A stretch of DNA of 64,000 bases from positions 2,914,001-2,978,000 of the forward strand of contig NZ_JALDST010000001.1 in the NCBI RefSeq assembly GCF_022747945.1, written 5' to 3'. The notes beneath the pieces are model-generated. The model searched no databases, was not told where the DNA came from, and saw nothing but the letters and a program-made list of their open reading frames with translations. Below, piece by piece: positions 38,574-46,760 of this stretch. The translations under genes were made by a program, and so were the position numbers. The number at the start of each line of letters is the position of its first letter. The first letter of the stretch is position 1. Source of the stretch: Micromonospora sp. R77 (lineage in GTDB: Bacteria; Actinomycetota; Actinomycetes; Mycobacteriales; Micromonosporaceae).

Positions 38574-39377
38574 TCAGCGCTCGTGCCGGCCGCGCGGGTG
38601 GCCGTCGTCCTCGATGGCGTCCCGCACCGCCTCGACCGCGCCCGCCGCACTGGCCGCCGCGATCACCGCGACCGCCTCGCCGCGCTTGCGGGCCCGCCGG
38701 TCGCGGAGGAACTCGAAGAAGATCGGCAGCACCGAGATCAGGATGATCACGGCCACCACCGGGAGGATGTACCGGTCGATCTTGTCGCCGATCGTCTGGT
38801 AGATCCGGTCGGCGAGCAGGTAGCCGATCAGCAGGATGCCGTCCACCCAGAGGATCGCGCCGACGACGTTCCAGATGAAGAACTGCCGGGCGGGCATGCC
38901 CAGCACCCCGGCCACCGGGTTGAGGAACGTGCGCACGATCGGGATGAACCGGGCCAGCACCACGGCCTTCGCCGGGCCGAACTTCCGGAAGTAGTACTCG
39001 GCCTTCTCCACGTACTCCCGCTTGAACAGGCGGGAGTTGGGGCGCTCGAACATCCGCCGGCCGTACCGGTGGCCGAGCCAGTGCCCGAGCTGCGCCCCGG
39101 CGATCGCGCAGGCCGGCCCGCCGATCAGCAGTGCGACCAGGTGCAGCCGGGTGCCGCTGCCGAAGATCGCGTCCGCCACCGGCGACGCGGCCACCCCGGC
39201 CAGGAAGAGCAGCGAGTCACCCGGGAAGAAGAACCCGACCAGCAGGCCGGTCTCGGCGAAGAGGATCGCCCACACGCCGATCAACCCGAAGGTGTGGATC
39301 AGTTCCTTCGGGTCGAGCGGGTTCAGGGCGAGGTTCTCGGAGAGCACCCGGGTCTTCTCTGCTGTGTCCACGGCCAC
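38574..39377 (-). CDS. DedA-family membrane protein
   Basis: 267 aa with five or six helices. DedA marks: LIGVWAILFAETGLLVGFFF, PGDSLLFLAGVAAS, GGPACAIAGAQLGHWLGHRY, FKREYVEKAEYYFRKFGPAK, ARFIPIVRTFLNPVAGVLGM. The conserved G-R-F-x-P-x-x-R-t motif is present as ARFIPIVRT. Known relatives are lipid flippases (undecaprenyl phosphate or phospholipids) and proton-dependent envelope proteins. The basic Ala-rich C-terminus is variable. GTG at 39377. In M. tuberculosis the DedA gene Rv0364 is next to fba, as here within a few kb. Confidence 0.92.
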   Translation of the reverse strand: MAVDTAEKTRVLSENLALNPLDPKELIHTFGLIGVWAILFAETGLLVGFFFPGDSLLFLAGVAASPVADAIFGSGTRLHLVALLIGGPACAIAGAQLGHWLGHRYGRRMFERPNSRLFKREYVEKAEYYFRKFGPAKAVVLARFIPIVRTFLNPVAGVLGMPARQFFIWNVVGAILWVDGILLIGYLLADRIYQTIGDKIDRYILPVVAVIILISVLPIFFEFLRDRRARKRGEAVAVIAAASAAGAVEAVRDAIEDDGHPRGRHER

Positions 39378-39470
39378 ACAGGCTACCGAACCCAGGTCGG
39401 ATGCCGTGCCGCACCGTCCCGCCTGCGGCGTTCCGTCCCGGCGCGGGCCGCGCTCCGGGCCCGGACACGA

Positions 39471-39507
39471 CGGTGCCCCGTCGACCGCGAGGGTCGACGG
39501 GGCACCG
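39471..39507 (-). terminator. Terminator of the LPXTG protein gene
   Basis: A perfect 16-bp inverted repeat (39471-39486 and 39492-39507, arm CGGTGCCCCGTCGACC) with a 5-nt loop, 14 nt beyond the stop of the minus-strand LPXTG gene. Confidence 0.85.
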
Positions 39508-39520
39508 GTGTGCGGGTGGA

Positions 39521-41098
39521 TCAGGCCACGAAGCGGGTACGCCGACGGCGGGCCACCACGTAGCCGCCGAAACCGGCCGCCAGCAGCAGGACGCCGATGC
39601 CGGCGATCAGGCCGGTGGAGCTGCCGGTGATCGGCAGGGTGCCGCCGTCACCGCCGCCCTCTCCGCCGTTGCCCCCACCGTTGCCGGCGGCGGCGTTGAC
39701 CAGGACCTTGGCGGTGTCGTTCGCCGGCTTCAGGTCACGGGTGAAGCCGCCGTCGCACTGGCACGTGACGTTGATCTTCACCAGCCCGGTCGCGTTGGCG
39801 ACAACCTTGTCGATCCGGAGCGAGATGTCCACCATGTCGGACTCGCCGGCCTTCAGCAGGCTGCCGAAGTAGCAGAAGTAGTTGCGGTGGCCCGGCTCAC
39901 CCGGCTCGCCCCAGTTGTCGCCGTTCCTGGTGAGGCAGTTCTCCGGGACCGCGACCGCCGTGGTGCCCTGCGGCACGTCGAAGCTCAGGTAGGTGATCGA
40001 GCTGCCGGCCCGGCTGTAGTCGAGGGTCGCCGGACCGTTGTTGCGCAGCCCCACGGTCGCCTTCACCGTGGTGCCGGCCTTGCCGGTCAGCGAGGTGCCG
40101 AGCGCCTCCAGGTCGGTGCCGTTCTTGCCGGTGACCGTCACCATGATGTTCGTGCCGTTGTTCTCCGGCCGCGGGTCGGCCTGGAACCCCTGAGCGGTCG
40201 CCTTGTTCGGGACCGCGGTGAGAGCCAACGTGCCGTCGGTGCCCGGCTTGCCGATGGTCACGTCGTGGTGGCCCAGGTAGCTCTGGAAGTCCTCGAACTC
40301 GGACCCGGTCATCCAGACGATCTCGCCGTACTTGGCGCCGGGGGCGTAGCTGTCCGCGCCGAGGACGTACGGCAACGACGCGCTGAAGGTGCTGCCCACG
40401 GGCAGTTCCTCGTCGAACCGGCAGGTGCGCAGCTCGTCGCCCACGTAGGTGCAGTTGCTGTAGTGCTTGGCGGCGTTCATGCCGTAGTCGTTGTAGAAGA
40501 TGACGACAGGACCCTTCGCGGTGGCCCCACCCACGTTGCTGACCGTCACCGGCGAGGTGAAGGTCTTGCCGGGCGCGGCCGACGCCTTGACCTCCGGCCC
40601 GGCCGCCAGGTCGACGCTCTCACCGACCCGGACCTTCGCGTCGTGCGAGACCGGATCGTGGCCGGCCGCGGTCATGGTCACCTTCAGCGTGCCGGCGTCG
40701 CCGTCCTGCGCCTTCGCGGTGGCCTTGAGCTGCACCTCGAAGATCGCGCTCGAGCCCCACACGTCGACGTCGACGTCGAACGGGTCGGTGCAGAGCAGGA
40801 CGTAGGCAGACGGCGTGGTGCAGGTGTTGCCCTCCTCCGGCTCACTGACGGTCACCTTGCCGGCGAGGTCGGAGAAGTCGTAGCGAACGCTGACGTCGTG
40901 CAGCACAGTCGGCGCCGAGCTGGAGATCGTGCTTCTCTCGATCTTGCCGTCGGAGTTCGTCGCGATCGTGGTGTCGCCGAAGTAGAGCCCGAGCTCGATC
41001 TGGGATCCGGCCGCCGCGGCGGGGGTGGCGGAGGCGGCGACGAACGCGCCTGCGACGCCCAGCCCGGCGAGCCAACGCCGGGTGGAGTGGGAAAACAT
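39521..41098 (-). CDS. LPXTG-anchored surface protein with conserved-domain beta repeats
   Basis: 525 aa. Signal peptide MFSHSTRRWLAGLGVAGAFV with an AAAA-type cleavage region. The mature part is an all-beta secreted protein with two or three Ig/DUF11-like modules (e.g. PVTVSNVGGATAKGPVVIFY and TVGLRNNGPATLDYSRAGSS) and several Cys that may form disulfides. A Gly-rich spacer (GNGGGNGGEGGGDGG) precedes the sortase signal LPITG, a membrane helix (GLIAGIGVLLLAAGFGGYVV) and the basic tail RRRRTRFVA. Covalent attachment to peptidoglycan by a sortase is expected; none is in the window. It faces a SigE-family sigma factor gene. Confidence 0.88.
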   Translation of the reverse strand: MFSHSTRRWLAGLGVAGAFVAASATPAAAAGSQIELGLYFGDTTIATNSDGKIERSTISSSAPTVLHDVSVRYDFSDLAGKVTVSEPEEGNTCTTPSAYVLLCTDPFDVDVDVWGSSAIFEVQLKATAKAQDGDAGTLKVTMTAAGHDPVSHDAKVRVGESVDLAAGPEVKASAAPGKTFTSPVTVSNVGGATAKGPVVIFYNDYGMNAAKHYSNCTYVGDELRTCRFDEELPVGSTFSASLPYVLGADSYAPGAKYGEIVWMTGSEFEDFQSYLGHHDVTIGKPGTDGTLALTAVPNKATAQGFQADPRPENNGTNIMVTVTGKNGTDLEALGTSLTGKAGTTVKATVGLRNNGPATLDYSRAGSSITYLSFDVPQGTTAVAVPENCLTRNGDNWGEPGEPGHRNYFCYFGSLLKAGESDMVDISLRIDKVVANATGLVKINVTCQCDGGFTRDLKPANDTAKVLVNAAAGNGGGNGGEGGGDGGTLPITGSSTGLIAGIGVLLLAAGFGGYVVARRRRTRFVA

Positions 41099-41140
41099 GC
41101 TGGGGGTTCCTCCCGTTAATGATCAGGTGGAGCCCGTGGA

Positions 41141-41159
41141 GCTTAAAGAACCCTTAAGC
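41141..41159. promoter_or_regulatory. Inverted repeat upstream of the LPXTG gene
   Basis: GCTTAA and TTAAGC separated by 7 nt (41141-41146 and 41154-41159), in the divergent space to the sigma factor gene, about 45 nt before the LPXTG start. It could be an operator or part of a promoter; no regulator can be assigned. Confidence 0.4.
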
Positions 41160-41275
41160 GGCCCCGCTGTCCCAAGGCGCCTTCACCCGCAGATATTGAC
41201 CGAACGGCTGATCAGACTCGGTGCAATGTTCCGCCGGCCCGAGCCCGTCAACAGGGCGGGACACCGGGAGGTGGA

Positions 41276-41761
41276 GTGACGTACGAGGAGTTCGCCGACT
41301 CGCGGCTGAGCGCCCTGCTGCGGTACGCGGTCATGCTGACCGGCGATCCGCACCAGGCGCAGGACCTGGTCCAGGAGACCATGGTGCGGGTCCAGCTCAA
41401 CTGGCGGCGGGTGGCCCGGACCGACTCCCCGGAGCGGTACGTCCGCCGGATGCTCACCAACCAGTACGTCGACTGGCGTCGCGGTTCGTGGGCGCGTCGG
41501 GTGCTGCTGCGCGGGGAGCCGGACGAGGCGGTGCCGGCGCCCGTCGATCACGCCCAGTCGGCGGTGGACCGGGACCAGGTGTGGTCCTGGCTGTCCCGGC
41601 TGCCCCGCCGGCAGCGGGCCACCCTGGTGCTGCGCTACTACGAGGACCTGCCGGACGCGGAGATCGCCGAGATCCTCGGCTGTGCGGTCGGCACCGTCCG
41701 CTCCTGCATCTCCCGCGCCCTGGCCACCCTGCGCGCCGAGTACGTGGAGGTCTGCTCATGA
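41276..41761 (+). CDS. SigE-family ECF RNA polymerase sigma factor
   Basis: 161 aa. Region 2 (LLRYAVMLTGDPHQAQDLVQ, ETMVRVQLNWRRV, YVRRMLTNQYVDWRR) and region 4 (LSRLPRRQRATLVLRYYEDL, PDAEIAEILGCAVGTVRSCI) are complete, as in the actinobacterial SigE-type ECF subfamily. The GTG at 41276 has CGGGAGGTGG upstream. Its stop overlaps the next start (ATGA). The downstream gene begins with the short cytoplasmic segment often seen in anti-sigma factors of this ECF group, so the pair may be sigma/anti-sigma. It lies opposite an LPXTG protein that might be a target. Confidence 0.88.
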   Translation: MTYEEFADSRLSALLRYAVMLTGDPHQAQDLVQETMVRVQLNWRRVARTDSPERYVRRMLTNQYVDWRRGSWARRVLLRGEPDEAVPAPVDHAQSAVDRDQVWSWLSRLPRRQRATLVLRYYEDLPDAEIAEILGCAVGTVRSCISRALATLRAEYVEVCS

Positions 41762-42813
41762 TCGAGGACGAGCTGCGGGCCGCGTTCGCCCGCCACGAGA
41801 CCCTGGCTCCCGAGGCCGCACCGGTCCGCGTCGCGATCGACCGGACCGCGCTCCGCAGACGTCGCCGCCGGTTCCGACTCCGGCTCGGGGGTACGGCGTT
41901 GGCGCTGATCGTGGCCGCCCTGGTCGGGGTGCCGGCGTTCACCCCGGACCGGCCGCCCACCGTGCCGCTGCTGAGCGAGTCCGTCCCGCCGGAGCCCACC
42001 GGCGCGCTGAACGTGCTGCTGCTCGGCCTGGACGCGGCCCGCCCGGCGGACGCCAGGCGGGCCGACTCCATCCTGCTGCTGCACGTCCCCGCCGACCGGA
42101 GCCGGCCCTACCTCGTCTCGCTCCCGCGCGACCTGGTGACGTCCATCCCCGGACACGGGAAGGACAAGCTCAACATGTCCTTCTTCTACGGCCTCGGCAC
42201 CGGCAGGGCCGACCTGACCAGTGGCTACGACCTGACCCGGCGGGTGGTCAGCGAACTCACCGGCGTACGGATCGACGCCGGGGCCGTGCTGACGTACCGG
42301 GCCGTGCGGGAACTCACCGATGCCGTCGGTGGCGTGCCGGTCTGCCTGCCGTCCAGGGTCCAGTCCCACCACACCCGGCGGGTCTATCCGGCCGGCTGTC
42401 AGCAGCTCGACGGCGTCGCCGCAGCGGACCTGCTCCGCCAGCGTTACGGACTGCCCGAGGGTGGCCTGGACCGGGACCGCAATGCGCAGCGGTACGCGGC
42501 CGGGTTGCTGCGCCGCGTCGGCGAGCGGGGAATGCTGACGAACCCGGCGCTGCTCTCCCAGTTGCTCGCCCGGCTGGGCCCGGACATGGTGGCCGACACC
42601 GGCGGCACGTCCCTGCTGGCGTTGCTCTCGGCCGCTGCTCAGGGAGTCGGCCGAGCGCCGGTTGCGCTCGAACTCCCCGTCCGGTACATCGACAAGGCCC
42701 CGTACCTCGAACTTGATCCCCGGCTGGCCCCTGGCTTCCTGACCGCGCTGCGCGACGACCGGCTGCGAGCGTGGACGGCGGCCCACCCGGATCGGCTGAC
42801 CAAGCTGGGGTGA
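41758..42813 (+). CDS. LytR-CpsA-Psr (LCP) domain membrane protein, possible anti-sigma fusion
   Basis: 351 aa. An N-terminal cytoplasmic part (MIEDELRAAFARHETLAPEA) is followed by an Arg cluster, one membrane helix (LGGTALALIVAALVGVPAF) and an extracytoplasmic LCP domain (LNVLLLGLDAARPADARRAD, SILLLHVPADRSRPYLVSLP, RDLVTSIPGHGKDKLNMSFF). The conserved LCP Arg residues after SILLLH and in SLPRDL are present. LCP enzymes attach polymers to peptidoglycan. The N-terminal start closely resembles cytosolic ends of anti-sigma partners of SigE-family sigma factors, and the genes overlap. A dual role is my inference. Confidence 0.85.
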   Translation: MIEDELRAAFARHETLAPEAAPVRVAIDRTALRRRRRRFRLRLGGTALALIVAALVGVPAFTPDRPPTVPLLSESVPPEPTGALNVLLLGLDAARPADARRADSILLLHVPADRSRPYLVSLPRDLVTSIPGHGKDKLNMSFFYGLGTGRADLTSGYDLTRRVVSELTGVRIDAGAVLTYRAVRELTDAVGGVPVCLPSRVQSHHTRRVYPAGCQQLDGVAAADLLRQRYGLPEGGLDRDRNAQRYAAGLLRRVGERGMLTNPALLSQLLARLGPDMVADTGGTSLLALLSAAAQGVGRAPVALELPVRYIDKAPYLELDPRLAPGFLTALRDDRLRAWTAAHPDRLTKLG

Positions 42814-42816
42814 CCG

Positions 42817-43026
42817 TCAGCGGTAGTCGTCCTCGTCGGCGGTGACCACGCGGGCCTGCTCCATCGCGTCCCAGTCGTCGACCTCCAGGCCGCGGTGCGG
42901 CTCGGTGTCGCCGTCGGGGGCCACCACCGCCGCCTGCTCGACGGCGTCGGCCGGTTCCGCCTCCGGGTCCCGCTCCTCCGGAGCGAGGTGGTCGCTCGGG
43001 GTGAAGTCCTCGTCGGGCTGACCCAT
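42817..43026 (-). CDS. Small acidic protein, 69 aa
   Basis: The ATG at 43026 has a strong GGGAGGGACG ribosome site. Very acidic and probably disordered, with two similar halves: EPADAVEQAAVVAPDGDTEP and DWDAMEQARVVTADEDDYR, each with the pattern D-A-x-E-Q-A-x-V-V. That internal repeat is characteristic of a small actinobacterial family of unknown function. Converges with the LCP gene, only 3 nt apart. No partner in an operon. Confidence 0.75.
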   Translation of the reverse strand: MGQPDEDFTPSDHLAPEERDPEAEPADAVEQAAVVAPDGDTEPHRGLEVDDWDAMEQARVVTADEDDYR

Positions 43027-43163
43027 CGTCCCTCCCTGGATCCCGGTGCCGGCAGCTACCCAACCCACCGTACGGGCTCCGGGTGCGGCCTGCCCGGAGC
43101 CGGGCGGAACCGGAGTCGGCCGATTGAACCTCCGCGGGGCGTACCCGGTGCCAGGATGGTGCC

Positions 43164-43547
43164 GTGGGCTTCCTGATCCGACTGGTGATCACCGCGATCG
43201 CGCTGTGGGTCACCACGCTGATCGTGCCCGGGGTCCACGTGACCGGCCGGAACGGCGCGAACACGACGCTGACCCTGCTCGCGGTGGCGCTCATCTTCGG
43301 CGTGGTCAACGCGGTCCTCAAGCCGGTCATCAAGGTGTTCGGCTGCGTGTTCTACCTGCTCACGCTGGGTCTGTTCGCGCTGGTCGTGAACGCGTTGCTG
43401 TTCCTGCTCACCGACTGGATCGCCCGCGGGCTGCACCTGCCGTTCCGGGTGGACGGCTTCTGGGCCGCCTTCTGGGGGGCCATCGTGATGGCGGTGGTGA
43501 GCTGGTTGATCAGCGTCGTGGTGCCCGACCGGTCGGCGGAACGGTGA
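43164..43547 (+). CDS. Phage-holin-4-2-like small membrane protein
   Basis: 127 aa, about four helices (LVITAIALWVTTLIVPGVHV, NTTLTLLAVALIFGVVNAVL, PVIKVFGCVFYLLTLGLFAL, VVNALLFLLTDWIARGLHLP). Matches the Phage_holin_4_2 (YvlD-like) family, which is a common housekeeping membrane family in actinobacteria despite its name. The GTG at 43164 lacks a strong ribosome site. A single gene between the acidic peptide and fba. No sign of prophage around it. Confidence 0.82.
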   Translation: MGFLIRLVITAIALWVTTLIVPGVHVTGRNGANTTLTLLAVALIFGVVNAVLKPVIKVFGCVFYLLTLGLFALVVNALLFLLTDWIARGLHLPFRVDGFWAAFWGAIVMAVVSWLISVVVPDRSAER

Positions 43548-43691
43548 TCCGGGTGGGTGGGCAGGTCCCGGGTCGGTTGTGCCCGCCGCCACCTTCTACG
43601 GGATACTGCCCGCGGTGGACAGCGCGGTCCGGCGCAGCCAAGGAAGACAACGGCCAGCACGGCCGAGAGCGGTAAGTAAGGAGCGCATCAC

Positions 43692-44714
<1,023 letters not shown>

Positions 44715-44729
44715 TCGGCACCGCCGGTT

Positions 44730-44777
44730 AGGAGGGGCCCCTTGTTAACACACGTGTGTTAACAAGGGGCCCCTCCT
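44730..44777. terminator. 48-bp perfect palindrome, convergent terminator
   Basis: A perfect palindrome with no loop: 24-bp arms at 44730-44753 and 44754-44777, beginning AGGAGGGGCCCCTTGTTAAC. It sits between fba (plus) and the LOG-like gene (minus), 2 nt from the latter's stop. Similar GGGGCCCCTT-type palindromes are, to my knowledge, frequent in Micromonospora intergenic regions, so it may be both terminator and dispersed repeat. Confidence 0.85.
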
Positions 44778-44778
44778 T

Positions 44779-45990
44779 TCATGCGGTCAGCACCCGGACC
44801 GCCTCCTGCACGTCGTCGGTGAGGTGGACGGTGGCCGACAGGTCACCGAACGGGGAGGCGGCGAAGAGTGGCCGCAGCAGCGACTCGATCGGCAGCTCGT
44901 CCGTCCAGTAGGAGCGGTCCAGGAAGACGTACGCCCCGCTCGCCCCGTCGGTGCCGTAGTAGGTCTTGGTGGCCGCCTGGAACACCTCCTGCACCGTCCC
45001 GGCCCGGCCGGGCGCGAAGACGATCCCGCCCCGGGCCAGCCGCAGGATGGTGTCCTCCCGGATCGCGTTGGAGAAGTACTTGGCGATCCGCCCGGCGAAG
45101 AGGTTCGCCGGCTCGTGCCCGTACAGCCAGGTGGGGATGGCGAGGCCGCCGGAGCGGGCCCAGGCGGTGTCGACGGGGGCGGGGCGTTGCGCGGGCAGCG
45201 TCGGCCCGGCCGCGTACCGGGCCCGAACCCGGAGGGCGACCTCGGTGTAGCGGTCGTGGTCGGTGAAGTCGGGTGCGGTGGCGAGCAGGTCGATCGCCGC
45301 CGTCAGCTCGTCGGCCGGCCACGCGGAGAGGAACGCGCCCAGGTTGGCCGCCTCCATCACGCCGGGACCGCCGCCGGTCACCACCAGCCGGTCGGCCCGG
45401 GCCAGCTCCCGGCCCAGCACGGCCGCCATCCGGTACGCGGCGCTGCCGCGCGGCACCGCGTGCCCACCCATCACGCCGACCACGGACTGTGGCCCGTGCG
45501 CGTCGAGCCAGGCCCGGGTCGCGTCCACCAGGGCGTTGTCGACGCCGTGGTCGTGCAGCCGCTGGCCCAGCGCCTCCCGTACGTCGGGCAGCGCGCCGCC
45601 GTGCGCCCGGAAGTGCTCGTAGACCCGGGTGTCGTACATCCCGGCGAAGCCGCCCTCGGCGAACCCGGCGGCCAGGTCGTCGGCGGTGTAGAGGTGGGAC
45701 GGCTGGGTCGGGTAGGGCAGGCCGGAGAAGGGCGGCACCACGTTCGCGCCACGTCGGACCAGGTCGGCGCCGACCTCGCGGCCGGCGAACCGGCAGCCCA
45801 CGAAGAGGGTGCCGGTGACCTCGACGGCGGTCAGGTCGGGGACGGGGTCGAGATCCAGGCGCAGGCCCTGCACGGTCACCCCGGCGAGGCTGCCGGTGGC
45901 CAGCCGCCGGTCGAACGCGGCGCGGGTCTCGATCTCTTCGACGGTGCGGTGGTGCGGCGCGATGACGTCCGCGGGAGGTGGGGTCGGCAC
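44779..45990 (-). CDS. LOG-like Rossmann-fold nucleotide-binding protein
   Basis: 403 aa from the GTG at 45990 (MPTPPPADVIAPHHRTVEEI). The C-terminal half is the lysine-decarboxylase-like/LOG fold: GVMGGHAVPRGSAAYRMAA, LVVTGGGPGVMEAANLGAF, IVFAPGRAGTVQEVFQAATK. The key pattern PGxxGTxxE is present as PGRAGTVQE. The N-terminal ~130 residues (LRLDLDPVPDLTAVEVTGTL, VGCRFAGREVGADLVRRGAN) are an extra domain absent from true LOG phosphoribohydrolases. LOG proteins cleave nucleoside 5'-monophosphates; whether this longer form does so is unknown. Confidence 0.85.
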   Translation of the reverse strand: MPTPPPADVIAPHHRTVEEIETRAAFDRRLATGSLAGVTVQGLRLDLDPVPDLTAVEVTGTLFVGCRFAGREVGADLVRRGANVVPPFSGLPYPTQPSHLYTADDLAAGFAEGGFAGMYDTRVYEHFRAHGGALPDVREALGQRLHDHGVDNALVDATRAWLDAHGPQSVVGVMGGHAVPRGSAAYRMAAVLGRELARADRLVVTGGGPGVMEAANLGAFLSAWPADELTAAIDLLATAPDFTDHDRYTEVALRVRARYAAGPTLPAQRPAPVDTAWARSGGLAIPTWLYGHEPANLFAGRIAKYFSNAIREDTILRLARGGIVFAPGRAGTVQEVFQAATKTYYGTDGASGAYVFLDRSYWTDELPIESLLRPLFAASPFGDLSATVHLTDDVQEAVRVLTA

Positions 45991-46264
45991 CCGCTCATCC
46001 TGCCCGGGGCGGGCAACCCGGCAAACCTGGGCGACGGTCGGCCCCCGGACCGACAGGAGCCCGACGGCCAGGCCGCCGGGCTCCTGCGTAACCGGGTCCT
46101 GGGGAGGCTCCGGACCATTAGTTGTAGTGGAAAACATCCCGCCGTGGCATGGGCCGCAGGTATCTGCATGGGGGCCACGGGCGTGACCAACACCTCAGCC
46201 GTTCAGTCAGCCGGCTCGCCCGACCCCCTCGCGCGCCCCGGGGCGAAGCGGGTTGAATGGGGCG

Positions 46265-46693
46265 ATGCAGAACCTGTTGCCTGAGCCACCGGCCACCCTC
46301 CTGCCCGCGCACGAGGAGGCCGACGCCGCCCTGGCCGCCGCCGCCGAACAGGACACCGACGAGGCGTTCGCCGAGGTGGCCGCCCGTTTCCCGACCCACA
46401 GCGCGGCGTGGGCGGCGCTCGCCACCCGGGCCTTCACCGCGGGCCAGGTCATCCCCGCGTACGCCTTCGCCCGGACCGGTTACCACCGTGGCCTGGACCA
46501 GCTGCGCCGCAGCGGCTGGAAGGGGCACGGCCCGGTGCCGTGGTCGCACCGGCCGAACCGGGGCTTCCTGCGCTGCCTCTACGTGCTCTCCCGGGCCGCC
46601 GGCGAGATCGGTGAGGCGGACGAGGCGGCCCGCTGCGCCCAGTTCCTCCGCGACTGCGACCCGGCCGCCGGGGACGCCCTCGCCGGCAACTGA
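46265..46693 (+). CDS. DUF3151 protein
   Basis: 142 aa, ATG at 46265. Typical start MQNLLPEPPATLLPAHEEAD, then AEVAARFPTHSAAWAALATR, AYAFARTGYHRGLDQLRRSG, WKGHGPVPWSHRPNRGFLRC. This is the actinobacterial DUF3151 family (M. tuberculosis Rv0360c type), helical, perhaps TPR-like. It keeps the mycobacterial neighbourhood between fba and purA. Unknown function. Ends before a large hairpin at 46713. Confidence 0.88.
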   Translation: MQNLLPEPPATLLPAHEEADAALAAAAEQDTDEAFAEVAARFPTHSAAWAALATRAFTAGQVIPAYAFARTGYHRGLDQLRRSGWKGHGPVPWSHRPNRGFLRCLYVLSRAAGEIGEADEAARCAQFLRDCDPAAGDALAGN

Positions 46694-46712
46694 CCGTCGG
46701 CGACCGACCGTC

Positions 46713-46754
46713 CGCGACGGCCGGTCCGACCAGTCGGTCGGGTCGGCCGTCGCG
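46713..46754. terminator. Convergent hairpin after DUF3151
   Basis: 19-nt arms (46713-46731 and 46736-46754) with two mismatches and a 4-nt loop, just before the stop of the minus-strand ATPase at 46761. Serves both convergent genes. Confidence 0.7.
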
Positions 46755-46760
46755 CCGCGT

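Noticed and set aside
43164..43547. Phage holin as sign of a prophage
   Set aside because: The family is common as a housekeeping membrane protein in actinobacteria, and no other phage gene is near.
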